From: RGEC01 sp964626685
GTDB taxonomy: Bacteria > Bacteroidota > Bacteroidia > NS11-12g > UBA955
Direction: 5' to 3'
DNA length: 64,000 nt
NCBI GenBank assembly: GCA_964626685.1
Contig: CAZVJY010000008.1
Location: forward strand, 57,990-121,989
The notes below the pieces were generated by a model, which was not told where the DNA came from, did no database searches, and saw only the letters and a program-made list of their open reading frames with translations. This document shows positions 7,519 through 15,874 of this stretch, one piece after another (position 1 is the stretch's first letter; each line of letters opens with the position of its first letter). Position numbers and translations under genes: made by a program.

Positions 7519-9142
7519 GGAAAGCAACCAGCGGCATTTGCCGGCCTCTTCCAAAAGCTTTGGAAGTTACCCGCAGTATGGGCGGAGATTGAAAGCGCTT
7601 GTATTCAGCCCTGTTTACCATATTGATGATTTTGTCTACCATGGCCGAATCATAGCCCTGTGCCTTAATTTCTTCCCGGCTGCGCCTTTCTTCCACGTAC
7701 CAGTGCAGGATTTCATCCAGAATGGCATATTCTGGCAGGCTGTCGGTGTCTTTTTGTCCGGGTCTCAGCTCTGCTGATGGTGCTTTGGTTAAAATGGCAT
7801 TCGGTATGATCTCATGCTCACGGTTCATATATCTGGCCAGTGCATACACCTTGGTTTTCCAAACATCGCCGATGGGGCTGAGTCCGCCGCACATATCGCC
7901 GTAGAGAGTGCTGTAGCCTACCGACATTTCGCTTTTGTTGCTGGTATTAAGCAGTAAATAACCCATTTTATTGCTCATGGCCATGAGCAGATTGGCCCGT
8001 ATTCTGGCCTGCAGGTTTTCTTCTGTTATATCCTGAGGCAACTTTTCAAAGGCAGGCTGCAGCGTATTCAGGTAGGTAGAGAATATATCGCTGATGGGAA
8101 CAACCCTGAAATCATTGCCCAGATTTTTGCTGAGTTGTTTGGCATCATTTACGGAACCTTCACTGCTGTAGGGTGAAGGCATCAGCAAGGCCAGCACGTT
8201 TTCTGGTCCCAGTGCCTTACAGGCAAGAGCCTGCACCAGCGCACTGTCAATACCGCCGGATGAGCCCAGAATAACTTTTTTAAAGCCTGATTTTTTGCAA
8301 TAATCGCGTATGCCATATACGATGGCATCGTGCATGAGTGCGGTTTCTTCAGGTTCTGAAAAATGAACGGGAACACCGAGGAAGTCGTTTTTGCCGAAAG
8401 TGATGTAATCTACATTTTCTTCGAATAAAGGGAGCTGCTTAACCGTTTTGCCATCTGCATTAATTACCTGACTATCTCCGTCAAATATCAAATCCGCGTG
8501 GGCCCCTACCTGGTTTACGTATACAATCGGCAAGCCGAATCGTTCAATATTTCCGGCGAACACCTTGTCGCGCATCCTTAATTTACCGACGTTGAAAGGT
8601 GAAGCGCTGGGGTGAATGATGAGTTGGGCACCCTCGTTTTTTAGGTGTTGCAGCGGACTCTTTTCATACAGAAATTCATTGTATACATCCCAGATGTCCT
8701 CGCAAATGGCGATGCCAATTTTAACTCCCTTAAATTCAAAAATCTGGCATGCGTCTGCCGGTTCAAAGTACCTGGATTCTGAAAATACATCGTAGGTGGG
8801 AAGCAACGTTTTTCTGACAACATGTTCAATGCGCCCGTTTTGTAAAAAGCAGGAAACGTTGAAAAGTCCCCGTCCTTTATCCCGGTTGCGCATAACACCG
8901 CCCACTACGGCAGCAATGCCCTGGCAGCTTTGGGCAATGGCTTCCATGCTTTGTTCACATTTCTCCACAAACCATTCGTAGTCGAGCAGATCATCGGGCG
9001 GGTAACCGCATACGGAAAGCTCACTGAATACAACCAGATCCGCTCCCTGCGATTTGGCCTCAGTGATGGCCTCGTACATTTTGGAAGTATTCAGCTCAAA
9101 ATCACCAATCCGGTAATTCAGCTGTGCCAGGGCTATTTTCAC
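7511..9142 (-). CDS. nadE: Glutamine-dependent NAD+ synthetase NadE
   Basis: A 543-residue two-domain enzyme making NAD+ from deamido-NAD+, ATP and glutamine, the last step of NAD synthesis. The N-terminal nitrilase-type glutaminase domain has the catalytic triad E41 (FSELSVCGYPP), K111 (RKTLLPTY) and C147 (GIAICEDIW). The C-terminal synthetase domain has the pyrophosphate loop SSGGIDS at 294-300 and the later STLYGDMCGGLSP segment. Having the fused glutaminase means it need not rely on free ammonia. It lies between the PorT-like barrel gene upstream and the overlapping MFS gene downstream, all on the minus strand. Confidence 0.96.
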   Translation of the reverse strand: MKIALAQLNYRIGDFELNTSKMYEAITEAKSQGADLVVFSELSVCGYPPDDLLDYEWFVEKCEQSMEAIAQSCQGIAAVVGGVMRNRDKGRGLFNVSCFLQNGRIEHVVRKTLLPTYDVFSESRYFEPADACQIFEFKGVKIGIAICEDIWDVYNEFLYEKSPLQHLKNEGAQLIIHPSASPFNVGKLRMRDKVFAGNIERFGLPIVYVNQVGAHADLIFDGDSQVINADGKTVKQLPLFEENVDYITFGKNDFLGVPVHFSEPEETALMHDAIVYGIRDYCKKSGFKKVILGSSGGIDSALVQALACKALGPENVLALLMPSPYSSEGSVNDAKQLSKNLGNDFRVVPISDIFSTYLNTLQPAFEKLPQDITEENLQARIRANLLMAMSNKMGYLLLNTSNKSEMSVGYSTLYGDMCGGLSPIGDVWKTKVYALARYMNREHEIIPNAILTKAPSAELRPGQKDTDSLPEYAILDEILHWYVEERRSREEIKAQGYDSAMVDKIINMVNRAEYKRFQSPPILRVTSKAFGRGRQMPLVAFHG

Positions 9143-9151
9143 GCTTTTTAA

Positions 9152-9919
9152 TTAGAAAAATACACCCAGCTGAATGCCCAGAAAATTGTTTCTGCCGTCA
9201 ACAGCATCATCCATAAACACATCGGAGAAGGCATTGTCGAATCGGAGGCCTGCGGAAAATATGGTTTTGCCACTGATTTTGGTTTCTATACCGGCGCCAA
9301 TAATCATTGACAGGCGGGCTTTCCGAACATCGTCCATGTAAACGCCATTGCCTTCATAATTACCGGCATCGCCTTTAAAATCGTATTTGTCATTGCCATC
9401 CAGGTTTGGGTTGTGCGATTGGGTGCCATTTCCGTAAATGCTGGGTGAAGAAGCGGTTTTGAGTTTCTGTTGCATTAAAAACGCCGGTGCAATCCCAAAC
9501 TGTCCCCAATATTTGAATTTTCCGATTTCATTGGTTTTGAGTTTGAGGGTTACCGGAATTTGTATGTACTGCAAATTGTAGGTAAAACTTGCGTTTTTGT
9601 AGGGGGCCCCGGCTTTATCAGACCACAGTGTGTCGTTGGTGCTGATTTTACTGGGTGTAGATGTAACAATAAACTCCGTACTCAGCCAGTAATTGGGATT
9701 GTTGGCAATGTTGATGTCGCCCATCAGCCCGTAGCTGAATCCCAGTCCAAGGCCGTTGTTTTCCATGGGACCTTCCATCATGCGTGTCCAGGCAAAGTTC
9801 GGGCTTGCCTTAAATCCGATGACAACCTTCCGGATGTCCTGTGCGCTAACCGTGTGTATAAATGTGATACCTGTAACAAGGGCACACAAGCACAATCTGG
9901 CTTTAATTTGCATATTCAT
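9152..9919 (-). CDS. PorT-like outer-membrane beta-barrel protein
   Basis: A secretion signal (MNMQIKARLCLCALVTG...VSAQ) is followed by about 230 residues of alternating strands ending in FLGIQLGVFF, with a terminal aromatic residue as in barrel proteins. The stretch YLQIPVTLKLKTNEIGKFKYWGQFGIAPAFL matches the PorT/OMP_b-brl_2 family of small Bacteroidota barrels, some of which act in type IX secretion; a precise role is not shown. I chose ATG 9919; 9913 and 9934 are alternatives. Its start is only 9 bases from the divergent gldB-like start. It precedes nadE by 9 bases on the same strand. Confidence 0.82.
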   Translation of the reverse strand: MNMQIKARLCLCALVTGITFIHTVSAQDIRKVVIGFKASPNFAWTRMMEGPMENNGLGLGFSYGLMGDINIANNPNYWLSTEFIVTSTPSKISTNDTLWSDKAGAPYKNASFTYNLQYIQIPVTLKLKTNEIGKFKYWGQFGIAPAFLMQQKLKTASSPSIYGNGTQSHNPNLDGNDKYDFKGDAGNYEGNGVYMDDVRKARLSMIIGAGIETKISGKTIFSAGLRFDNAFSDVFMDDAVDGRNNFLGIQLGVFF

Positions 9920-9928
9920 ATTCCTTTT

Positions 9929-10963
9929 ATGCAAAAAAACACAATTTTGAGGAATTGCCTGTTATGTTTTTCAGCAATTATCAGTTTGTTTACCGCCTGC
10001 AATTCAGAAAAAACGCTAAAACTGCAAACAACCAGCCTCACAGAGACCTTAGAAGCTGTATCTGAGGCAGGTGTATCGGAAAAAGAGGTTAAGGTAATCA
10101 AGCAAAAATTTACCAAAAAATTTGATCGGTGGTGTGTGGATATCATGGGCATCCCGCCTCAGTATATGGACAATGATTCACTGTTGTCCGTGTATCTCAC
10201 CAATTTTATGGAACTGAACAGGCCAATTATGGCTTCAGTAAAGCAGCATTATACACGCCATCCGAAGCTGAATGATAAAATTAGCAGCAGTATTGCTAAA
10301 CTGAAGAGTGCATTTCCGGATGCCGGCGAATTTGAGGTGTTTGTGTATTTTAGTCAGTTTAGCATGACCAACACGTTTACCGATACCGCCGCCGGAAAAC
10401 ATATTCTTGGCTACAGTGCTGAGATGTTCATGGATGATACTTGTTCCCTCTACAATCAGATTGAAGGAATGCCGGCATGGATAAAGCGATATGCCAGAAC
10501 CGAGCAGATTCCGTACTTTTTGGCTGTTACCTACCTGAATGGCAGGTATCAGGAATTGCATCCCAGAAAAAACATGCTGGATGAAATGATTTACCAGGGC
10601 AAACTTTGGTATAGCATGGTGCAGCTGTCTCAGGATGTGGCACCTGAGTATTTGCTGGGCTATTCTGCCGATGAGTGGAATTTTCTTCAAAAGGAAGAAG
10701 CCAATATCTGGAACTTTTATTTGCAGGAAAAAACCTTGTTTAGTACCGATTTTAACCGGGGTTTCAAAAGATTTTTTGTGCAGGGCGAACGCACTACGGG
10801 CGCAGGTTTGCCGGAAGATTGTCCTCCCCGGATTGGTAATTTTTCCGGGTTTAAAATAGTAACAGCCTACGCTGAGAAGACAGGCAAATCCCTGAAGCAG
10901 ATATGGGAAGAAACCAATGCCGGTAATATTCTTAGGGAATCCGGCTATAATCCGATACGATGA
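9929..10963 (+). CDS. gldB: GldB-like gliding motility lipoprotein
   Basis: A 344-residue lipoprotein: signal MQKNTILRNCLLCFSAIISLFTACN with lipobox FTAC. The body matches GldB of gliding Bacteroidota: an N-terminal helical section (LTNFMELNRPI), the central GYSAEMFMDD segment, and the C-terminal PPRIGNFSGFKIVTAYAEKTG. GldB is an essential gliding lipoprotein in Flavobacterium johnsoniae, whose exact biochemical role is unsettled; the family resembles DUF2268-type putative zinc proteins but no HExxH is seen here. The frame stays open far upstream, through the opposite-strand barrel gene, but the lipoprotein signal fixes the start at 9929. The next gene overlaps by ATGA. Confidence 0.82.
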   Translation: MQKNTILRNCLLCFSAIISLFTACNSEKTLKLQTTSLTETLEAVSEAGVSEKEVKVIKQKFTKKFDRWCVDIMGIPPQYMDNDSLLSVYLTNFMELNRPIMASVKQHYTRHPKLNDKISSSIAKLKSAFPDAGEFEVFVYFSQFSMTNTFTDTAAGKHILGYSAEMFMDDTCSLYNQIEGMPAWIKRYARTEQIPYFLAVTYLNGRYQELHPRKNMLDEMIYQGKLWYSMVQLSQDVAPEYLLGYSADEWNFLQKEEANIWNFYLQEKTLFSTDFNRGFKRFFVQGERTTGAGLPEDCPPRIGNFSGFKIVTAYAEKTGKSLKQIWEETNAGNILRESGYNPIR

Positions 10964-11391
10964 TGACAAATTTTAAAGAATATTTACAGGAAAGATTAAA
11001 GAACAACCATTTCATCAACCATATGGGGTTGGTGCTGGAAGATGTTACAAAAGGGGAGGCATCGCTTTCCCTCACGGTGAAACAGCATCACCTGCAGCAA
11101 AATGGATTTACCCATGGCGGGGTTACTGCCACCTTGTGCGATGTGGCCACCGGAATTGCCGCATACACAGCCGTAGCTGAAGGTAAAAATGTGGTTACGG
11201 TTGATTTGAAGATTTCATATGTTAATCCATCTGTTGCCCCAAACGTAATTGCGGTGGGCAGGGTTGTTAAGGCAGGCAATTTTCTTGTTTTCTGTGAGGG
11301 TGAGGTGCTGGATTTATTGGAAGATGGCAGTAAAAAACTTGTGGCTACCTGCACCAGTATTATGGCTGCTGTGGATATTCCGGTCCAGTAA
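10960..11391 (+). CDS. PaaI-type hotdog thioesterase
   Basis: A 143-residue hotdog-fold protein. The motif GFTHGGVTATLCDVATGIAAY is the conserved HGG-x-x-x-x-x-x-D helix of PaaI/YdiI thioesterases; the Asp and the Gly pair line the active site. These cytosolic enzymes hydrolyse acyl-CoA thioesters, often aromatic or short-chain; the substrate is unknown. It overlaps the gldB-like stop by ATGA, and a second ATG follows at 10963. Length is typical of the family. Confidence 0.88.
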   Translation: MMTNFKEYLQERLKNNHFINHMGLVLEDVTKGEASLSLTVKQHHLQQNGFTHGGVTATLCDVATGIAAYTAVAEGKNVVTVDLKISYVNPSVAPNVIAVGRVVKAGNFLVFCEGEVLDLLEDGSKKLVATCTSIMAAVDIPVQ

Positions 11392-11406
11392 GTTCAAATA
11401 AGTCAT

Positions 11407-11414
11407 TATATTTG
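11407..11414 (+). promoter_or_regulatory. -7 promoter box (TATATTTG) for the DUF5686 gene
   Basis: An exact TAnnTTTG match whose start point (about four bases on) leaves a leader of only about 5 bases before GTG 11423. Confidence 0.5.
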
Positions 11415-11422
11415 ACAAGAAC

Positions 11423-13924
11423 GTGGAAAAGGTAAAACACTGCATCTTTCTCTGCTTGATTTGGCTTGCGGGCATTCCCTTGCAGGGACAGGTTAAGCGG
11501 CTGGGCGGAAAAATATTTGCGGAGGAAACCCGGGAGCCACTTGCATTTGCCAATTTTTTCTTCCACGGCACTGAACTTGGTTTTTATTCTGATTTTGAAG
11601 GTAATTTCAAATGGGGAGGAGATGCCTTTCCATCCGATACGCTTCGTGTGGAGTATATGGGATATAAAACCCGGTTCATTCCGCTAAACAATTTATCCGT
11701 AACCGGCCTGGAAATTGAAATGTTCAGAAACATCATCCAGACGGAGGAGGTGGTTATAAGGCTTAAAACCAACCCTGCACTTAAATGGATTGCACTCGCT
11801 CAGGAAAACCGAAATAAAAACAATCCGGATAAACTGGAGCATTACCAATGCGAAACATTTACCAAGAATACCATCGCAGTCAACAACATTTCGGATAAGC
11901 TTAGAAAAGGGAAGTTCTGGCAGGAGATAGGCCCTTTGTTTGACACCATCAGTTACCTGAACGGCAACAAGGAAAAATCCATTCTGCCTGTTTTTATCTC
12001 GGAAGTAATTAGTGACTATTACTTCAATAAAAATCCATATCTGACCAAGGAATACATCAAAGCGTCAAGGTTAAAAGGCATTGGCGTACAGGACGGAACC
12101 TTTATTTCTCAGGTACTTGGAAGTACGTTCGTTAATTATAATTTCTATATGAATACGCTGGTGGTGATCGACAAAGGCATCGTGTCGCCTATAGCGGAAT
12201 CATCCATGAATACCTATGACTATAAGCTTGTTTACGTTGATAAATCAGGCCCCAGAAGGGTATTTCAGATTTATTGTTCCCCCAAAATCGAAAAGGATCT
12301 CGCTTTCAAAGGATTTGTGTGGATAGAAGACACCACCGGTGCCTTGCTGAAACTGTCTCTTGAACTCAACAGCAGCTCCAATATCAACTATATTGAGAAA
12401 CTCAGGATTACGCAGGAATATGCCCCCACAGACCTTGGAGCTTATTTTTGTGTGAATACACGTGCCGTGATTGATGCCGCTGAGGTAAGCACACAGGCTG
12501 CAGGGGTTGTAGCAACCAGTGTTGTGACAGCAAAGGATATAAAAACCAATATTAAGCACACGCCAAAGTTCTTTGAAACAAGGGTGGCAATGGATCCCGA
12601 TGCACTAAACAGGCCCGATTCATTTTGGGTGCAAAACCGCCACCTTCCCAATACGGCAACGGATGACAGGATTGCCCGTAAAATAGATACACTGGTTAAT
12701 CTTCCCCGCATTAGTACCTATGTTGACGTAGTAAATTTTCTGGTGGATGGCTATAAAAACGTAGGTAAAATTGATTTGGGTCCTTATTACAGCCTTGTAA
12801 GTTTTAACCAGTTGGAAGGCCCCCGCCTAAGACTGGGTTTCCGTACAACCCCAGTTTACAGCAAAAACTGGATTGTAGAGGGGTTTGGTGCCTACGGTTT
12901 TTGGGATAAAGAATGGAAATATTCCATGAAGGTAGAACGCATTCTCAACCGCAAGCGATGGACAAAACTGGGCGTTGTATACCGGCGGGATGTGGAGCAA
13001 ATAGGGATTTCAGACAATGAAAATTTCAGCACCGGACTTTTCACGGCATTCAATCTTTTGGGAAGCAACAACCTAAACATGAACAGGGACGCCCGCATCA
13101 TGTTTGGTACCGATTTGCGAAACGGACTTCGGCTTTCTATGAGCCTGGGCAACAGGGCATACCTTTTTCAGAAAGTGGGCAATTTTAACTTTGCGTGGTA
13201 TCCCAATTTTCCTGATACATCAACCTATGACAATAACTTTTTTAATACCACCACCAATGTGTCTATAAGGTATTCCCCAAAATACTATTATCTCCAAAAT
13301 GATAACAGGCGGGTAACCTTTACAGGTATTGGTCCTGAGTATTATGGTACCTGGATTCAGGGGTATAAAAATGTACTGGGCAGCCAGTTTAATTATACAC
13401 GCTTGGTGGCTGGATTGAATTATAACAAGGTTTGGGGTGCTATGGGGCGAACAGCTTTCAATGTGGAAGCCTCCAGGGTGTACGGAAATTTACCTTATCC
13501 CTTACTTACCGTGTATATAGGCAACCAAAGTTTTGTTTACAATTCCGGCGCATACAACCAGATGCGAATATTTGAGTTTATCACCGATCGCAGTATCTCT
13601 GCTTCCGCAGAACATCATTTCAATGGTTTGTTCTTTAACAGGATTCCACTGTTAAACAGGCTGAAATGGAGGGAGGTACTTGGCACAAAAGCCATTTACG
13701 GCGGGCTTGCGGAAAAGAATTTTTCGATTATTCCGCAATTTACGTCTGAAGGGCCTGTATCGCAGTTTAAAACGTTCACCAACTTGCCCTACTGGGAATG
13801 CAGCCTAGGCATTGAAAATATCTTTAAAATCCTGAGGGCCGATGCCATATGGCGGCTTACCTACCGGGAAGCTGCCAATGTGCGCAATTTTGGAGTGAAA
13901 GTCAGCGTGGGACTGGCGTTTTAA
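11423..13924 (+). CDS. DUF5686 outer-membrane protein with carboxypeptidase-regulatory-like N-terminus
   Basis: An 833-residue protein starting at GTG with a signal peptide (VEKVKHCIFLCLIWLAGIPLQGQ). Residues about 25-105 are a CarboxypepD_reg-like beta sandwich (GGKIFAEETREPLAFANFFF, then a MGYKTRFIPL strand), followed by a long DUF5686 region and a C-terminal part rich in alternating strands (residues about 450-833) ending in VSVGLAF, as expected for an outer-membrane barrel. Such proteins are numerous in Bacteroidota and their role is unknown. No TonB plug is visible. It ends one base before the stop of the converging response regulator, so transcripts of the two must overlap. Confidence 0.88.
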   Translation: MEKVKHCIFLCLIWLAGIPLQGQVKRLGGKIFAEETREPLAFANFFFHGTELGFYSDFEGNFKWGGDAFPSDTLRVEYMGYKTRFIPLNNLSVTGLEIEMFRNIIQTEEVVIRLKTNPALKWIALAQENRNKNNPDKLEHYQCETFTKNTIAVNNISDKLRKGKFWQEIGPLFDTISYLNGNKEKSILPVFISEVISDYYFNKNPYLTKEYIKASRLKGIGVQDGTFISQVLGSTFVNYNFYMNTLVVIDKGIVSPIAESSMNTYDYKLVYVDKSGPRRVFQIYCSPKIEKDLAFKGFVWIEDTTGALLKLSLELNSSSNINYIEKLRITQEYAPTDLGAYFCVNTRAVIDAAEVSTQAAGVVATSVVTAKDIKTNIKHTPKFFETRVAMDPDALNRPDSFWVQNRHLPNTATDDRIARKIDTLVNLPRISTYVDVVNFLVDGYKNVGKIDLGPYYSLVSFNQLEGPRLRLGFRTTPVYSKNWIVEGFGAYGFWDKEWKYSMKVERILNRKRWTKLGVVYRRDVEQIGISDNENFSTGLFTAFNLLGSNNLNMNRDARIMFGTDLRNGLRLSMSLGNRAYLFQKVGNFNFAWYPNFPDTSTYDNNFFNTTTNVSIRYSPKYYYLQNDNRRVTFTGIGPEYYGTWIQGYKNVLGSQFNYTRLVAGLNYNKVWGAMGRTAFNVEASRVYGNLPYPLLTVYIGNQSFVYNSGAYNQMRIFEFITDRSISASAEHHFNGLFFNRIPLLNRLKWREVLGTKAIYGGLAEKNFSIIPQFTSEGPVSQFKTFTNLPYWECSLGIENIFKILRADAIWRLTYREAANVRNFGVKVSVGLAF

Positions 13925-13925
13925 G

Positions 13926-14624
13926 TTATTTTTCAGTAAATTTATATCCCACTCCACGCATGCTGTGGAAGTAAACGGGTCTCTTGACATCCTTTTCAAA
14001 GTATTTTCTGAATGCCAGAATAAAGTTGTCAATGGTTCGGGTGCTGGGATAAACGTTATAGCCCCATACGGTTTGCAGAATTCTTTCCCTGCTTACTACC
14101 TGTCCGCGGTTTTCAATCAGCAGTTTCAGCAGCAAACTTTCTTTCTTGGTTAAAATAAATGTGCCTTCATTTCCCCTGGCTTCAAAACTATCGAAATTGA
14201 CATAATTTTCGCCAAAGGAATACTCATGCAGCGCTATGTCATTTTCAGATGAAACCTTGCTTCTGCCTAGCAGTTTTTGTACGCGCAACAACAGTTCTTC
14301 AAGATTAAATGGTTTGGTGAGGTAGTCGTCACCGCCTTTTTTCAGGCCGAGAATCCGGTCCTGGGTGCTGTTTCTTGCCGATAGAAAAAGTATGGGAATT
14401 TCTGTATTGGTCAGCCGGATGTTCTCGGTAACCGTGATGCCATCCACATGTGGCAGCATCACATCCATAATCACCAGGTCGAAACTTTCCTCCTTCATTC
14501 TTTGCAGGGCCTGTAAACCATCTTTTACCGCAATAACCTTATACCCTTCTGTTTCGAGGTTTAACTTTACCAGATCTGCAATATCTGCTTCGTCTTCTAC
14601 CAGTAGTAATCTGTTCGTTTTCAT
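13926..14624 (-). CDS. OmpR/PhoB-type response regulator
   Basis: A 232-residue regulator. The receiver domain has the acidic pair E10-D11, phospho-acceptor D54 (VIMDVMLPHVDG), the conserved Ser (FLSARN) and Lys (LTKPFN). The C-terminal winged-helix shows LTKKESLLLKLLIENRGQVVSRE and ends GVGYKFTEK, the PhoB/OmpR DNA-binding form. The partner kinase gene lies directly upstream with a 4-base overlap (ATGA). Target genes cannot be told. Confidence 0.95.
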   Translation of the reverse strand: MKTNRLLLVEDEADIADLVKLNLETEGYKVIAVKDGLQALQRMKEESFDLVIMDVMLPHVDGITVTENIRLTNTEIPILFLSARNSTQDRILGLKKGGDDYLTKPFNLEELLLRVQKLLGRSKVSSENDIALHEYSFGENYVNFDSFEARGNEGTFILTKKESLLLKLLIENRGQVVSRERILQTVWGYNVYPSTRTIDNFILAFRKYFEKDVKRPVYFHSMRGVGYKFTEK

Positions 14625-15799
14625 ACGCTTGCCCTTTCTTTGAATAACAAATTAAACGTTGTTCCGTTGGGTTGATTGTCAGAAATAGAAATTATGGCAG
14701 AATGCTGACGAAGTAATTTTTCTACCAAAAACAATCCCAGGCCTGTGCCTGTGCTACTTCGGGTGCGCTCGTCACCCATGCGGTAGAACATTTTAAATAT
14801 GTTTTTTCTTTCCTTTTCCGGAATGCCGCTGCCGTTATCAGAAACCGACATGGCAACCCTGCCTTTGTGCACGAAGGTTTGAATATGCACTTTTTCATGG
14901 CCCTGATTGCTGTATTTTACAGCATTACCTATGAGATTGCTCAATGCCATTTGCAGCAATTCTCGGTCGCCGCGAATAAGCAGCTCGGGTACAAACTGTG
15001 TTGTAATGACGGCAGTTTCCGGCAATGAGTCCTTAAGGTCGGATAGGGTGTCCTCAATGAGTTCTTCCAGCACCAGGTCCTGTATAATGAATTTTAAACC
15101 TCCGGTGCTTTGCACCTTGGTAGCCATCAGCACATTGTCTATGATGCGGGAAAGACGGCTAACATTGTTGTCTGCCATGCGCAGTAGTTTGCCCAGGTCT
15201 TGCTGATCAGGTACAAGCTTTCGCTGGGCTGTTTGTACCGCAAGTTTAGTGCCTGCAACAGGCGTTTTCAACTCATGCGTGATTGCCAGTAAAAAATTGT
15301 TTTGCTGCGCATTAAGTTTAAGTACCCTGTCGAGAAAGAGATACAAAGCCATTGCCAGGATAAGCATGATTATAGTCATGACAACACCTTCATAAAGCCA
15401 GCTGTCTCGTTTTCTTTGGTACTTTTTGTTTTCACTGTCGATAATCGATTTTTTAATGTTTACACTGAAAATCTGTTCGAATGGCTTTCCCGGATAAAAG
15501 CCCACCTCATAAGGTGGAAATTTTTTAAGCAAATAGTTTTTAAGTTTCTGCGTATCTGCAAACAGGGTCTGGCCTCGGTAAACAAATGACAAAGAGTTTG
15601 TGTCGGTGAATTTTCCGTTAATCAAGTTATGAGAAATTTCTCCTGCCAGGTGCAGGCTGTCTGATTTAAACAATTGGATTCTCAGGTTTTTTTCCGATTT
15701 ACTGTAATTAACCAGACTCATGCCCCACCATATAAAGGCAGCGGTCATGTAGCACATAACCAGTATGATGGAAAGTCTAAGTTTGTTTCTGGCAGTCAT
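14621..15799 (-). CDS. Membrane sensor histidine kinase
   Basis: A 392-residue kinase with two membrane segments (about residues 9-30 and 137-157) around a periplasmic sensor of about 105 residues. The dimerisation helix carries H175 in ITHELKTPVAG; the ATP-binding domain has the N box LIGNAVKYS, G1 SDNGSGIP and G2 TGTGLGLF. There is no HAMP domain. It overlaps its response regulator by 4 bases, so they form a classic two-component pair. The periplasmic domain has no family I recognise, so the signal is unknown. Confidence 0.95.
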   Translation of the reverse strand: MTARNKLRLSIILVMCYMTAAFIWWGMSLVNYSKSEKNLRIQLFKSDSLHLAGEISHNLINGKFTDTNSLSFVYRGQTLFADTQKLKNYLLKKFPPYEVGFYPGKPFEQIFSVNIKKSIIDSENKKYQRKRDSWLYEGVVMTIIMLILAMALYLFLDRVLKLNAQQNNFLLAITHELKTPVAGTKLAVQTAQRKLVPDQQDLGKLLRMADNNVSRLSRIIDNVLMATKVQSTGGLKFIIQDLVLEELIEDTLSDLKDSLPETAVITTQFVPELLIRGDRELLQMALSNLIGNAVKYSNQGHEKVHIQTFVHKGRVAMSVSDNGSGIPEKERKNIFKMFYRMGDERTRSSTGTGLGLFLVEKLLRQHSAIISISDNQPNGTTFNLLFKERASV

Positions 15800-15818
15800 T
15801 TTGTCTTGAAGTGAATAA

Positions 15819-15826
15819 CAAAAGTA
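15819..15826 (-). promoter_or_regulatory. -7 promoter box (TACTTTTG) for the two-component operon
   Basis: Exact TAnnTTTG on the minus strand, 20 bases upstream of the kinase ATG, predicting a leader of about 16 bases. Confidence 0.55.
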
Positions 15827-15874
15827 GTTCGTATGGCCTTAAAATGATTTATTTGTGTCGGTTTTTACTGAAAT

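Noticed and set aside
9560..9928. In-frame extension upstream of the GldB-like start
   Set aside because: It reads through the PorT-like gene on the other strand, and the lipoprotein signal fixes the start at 9929.
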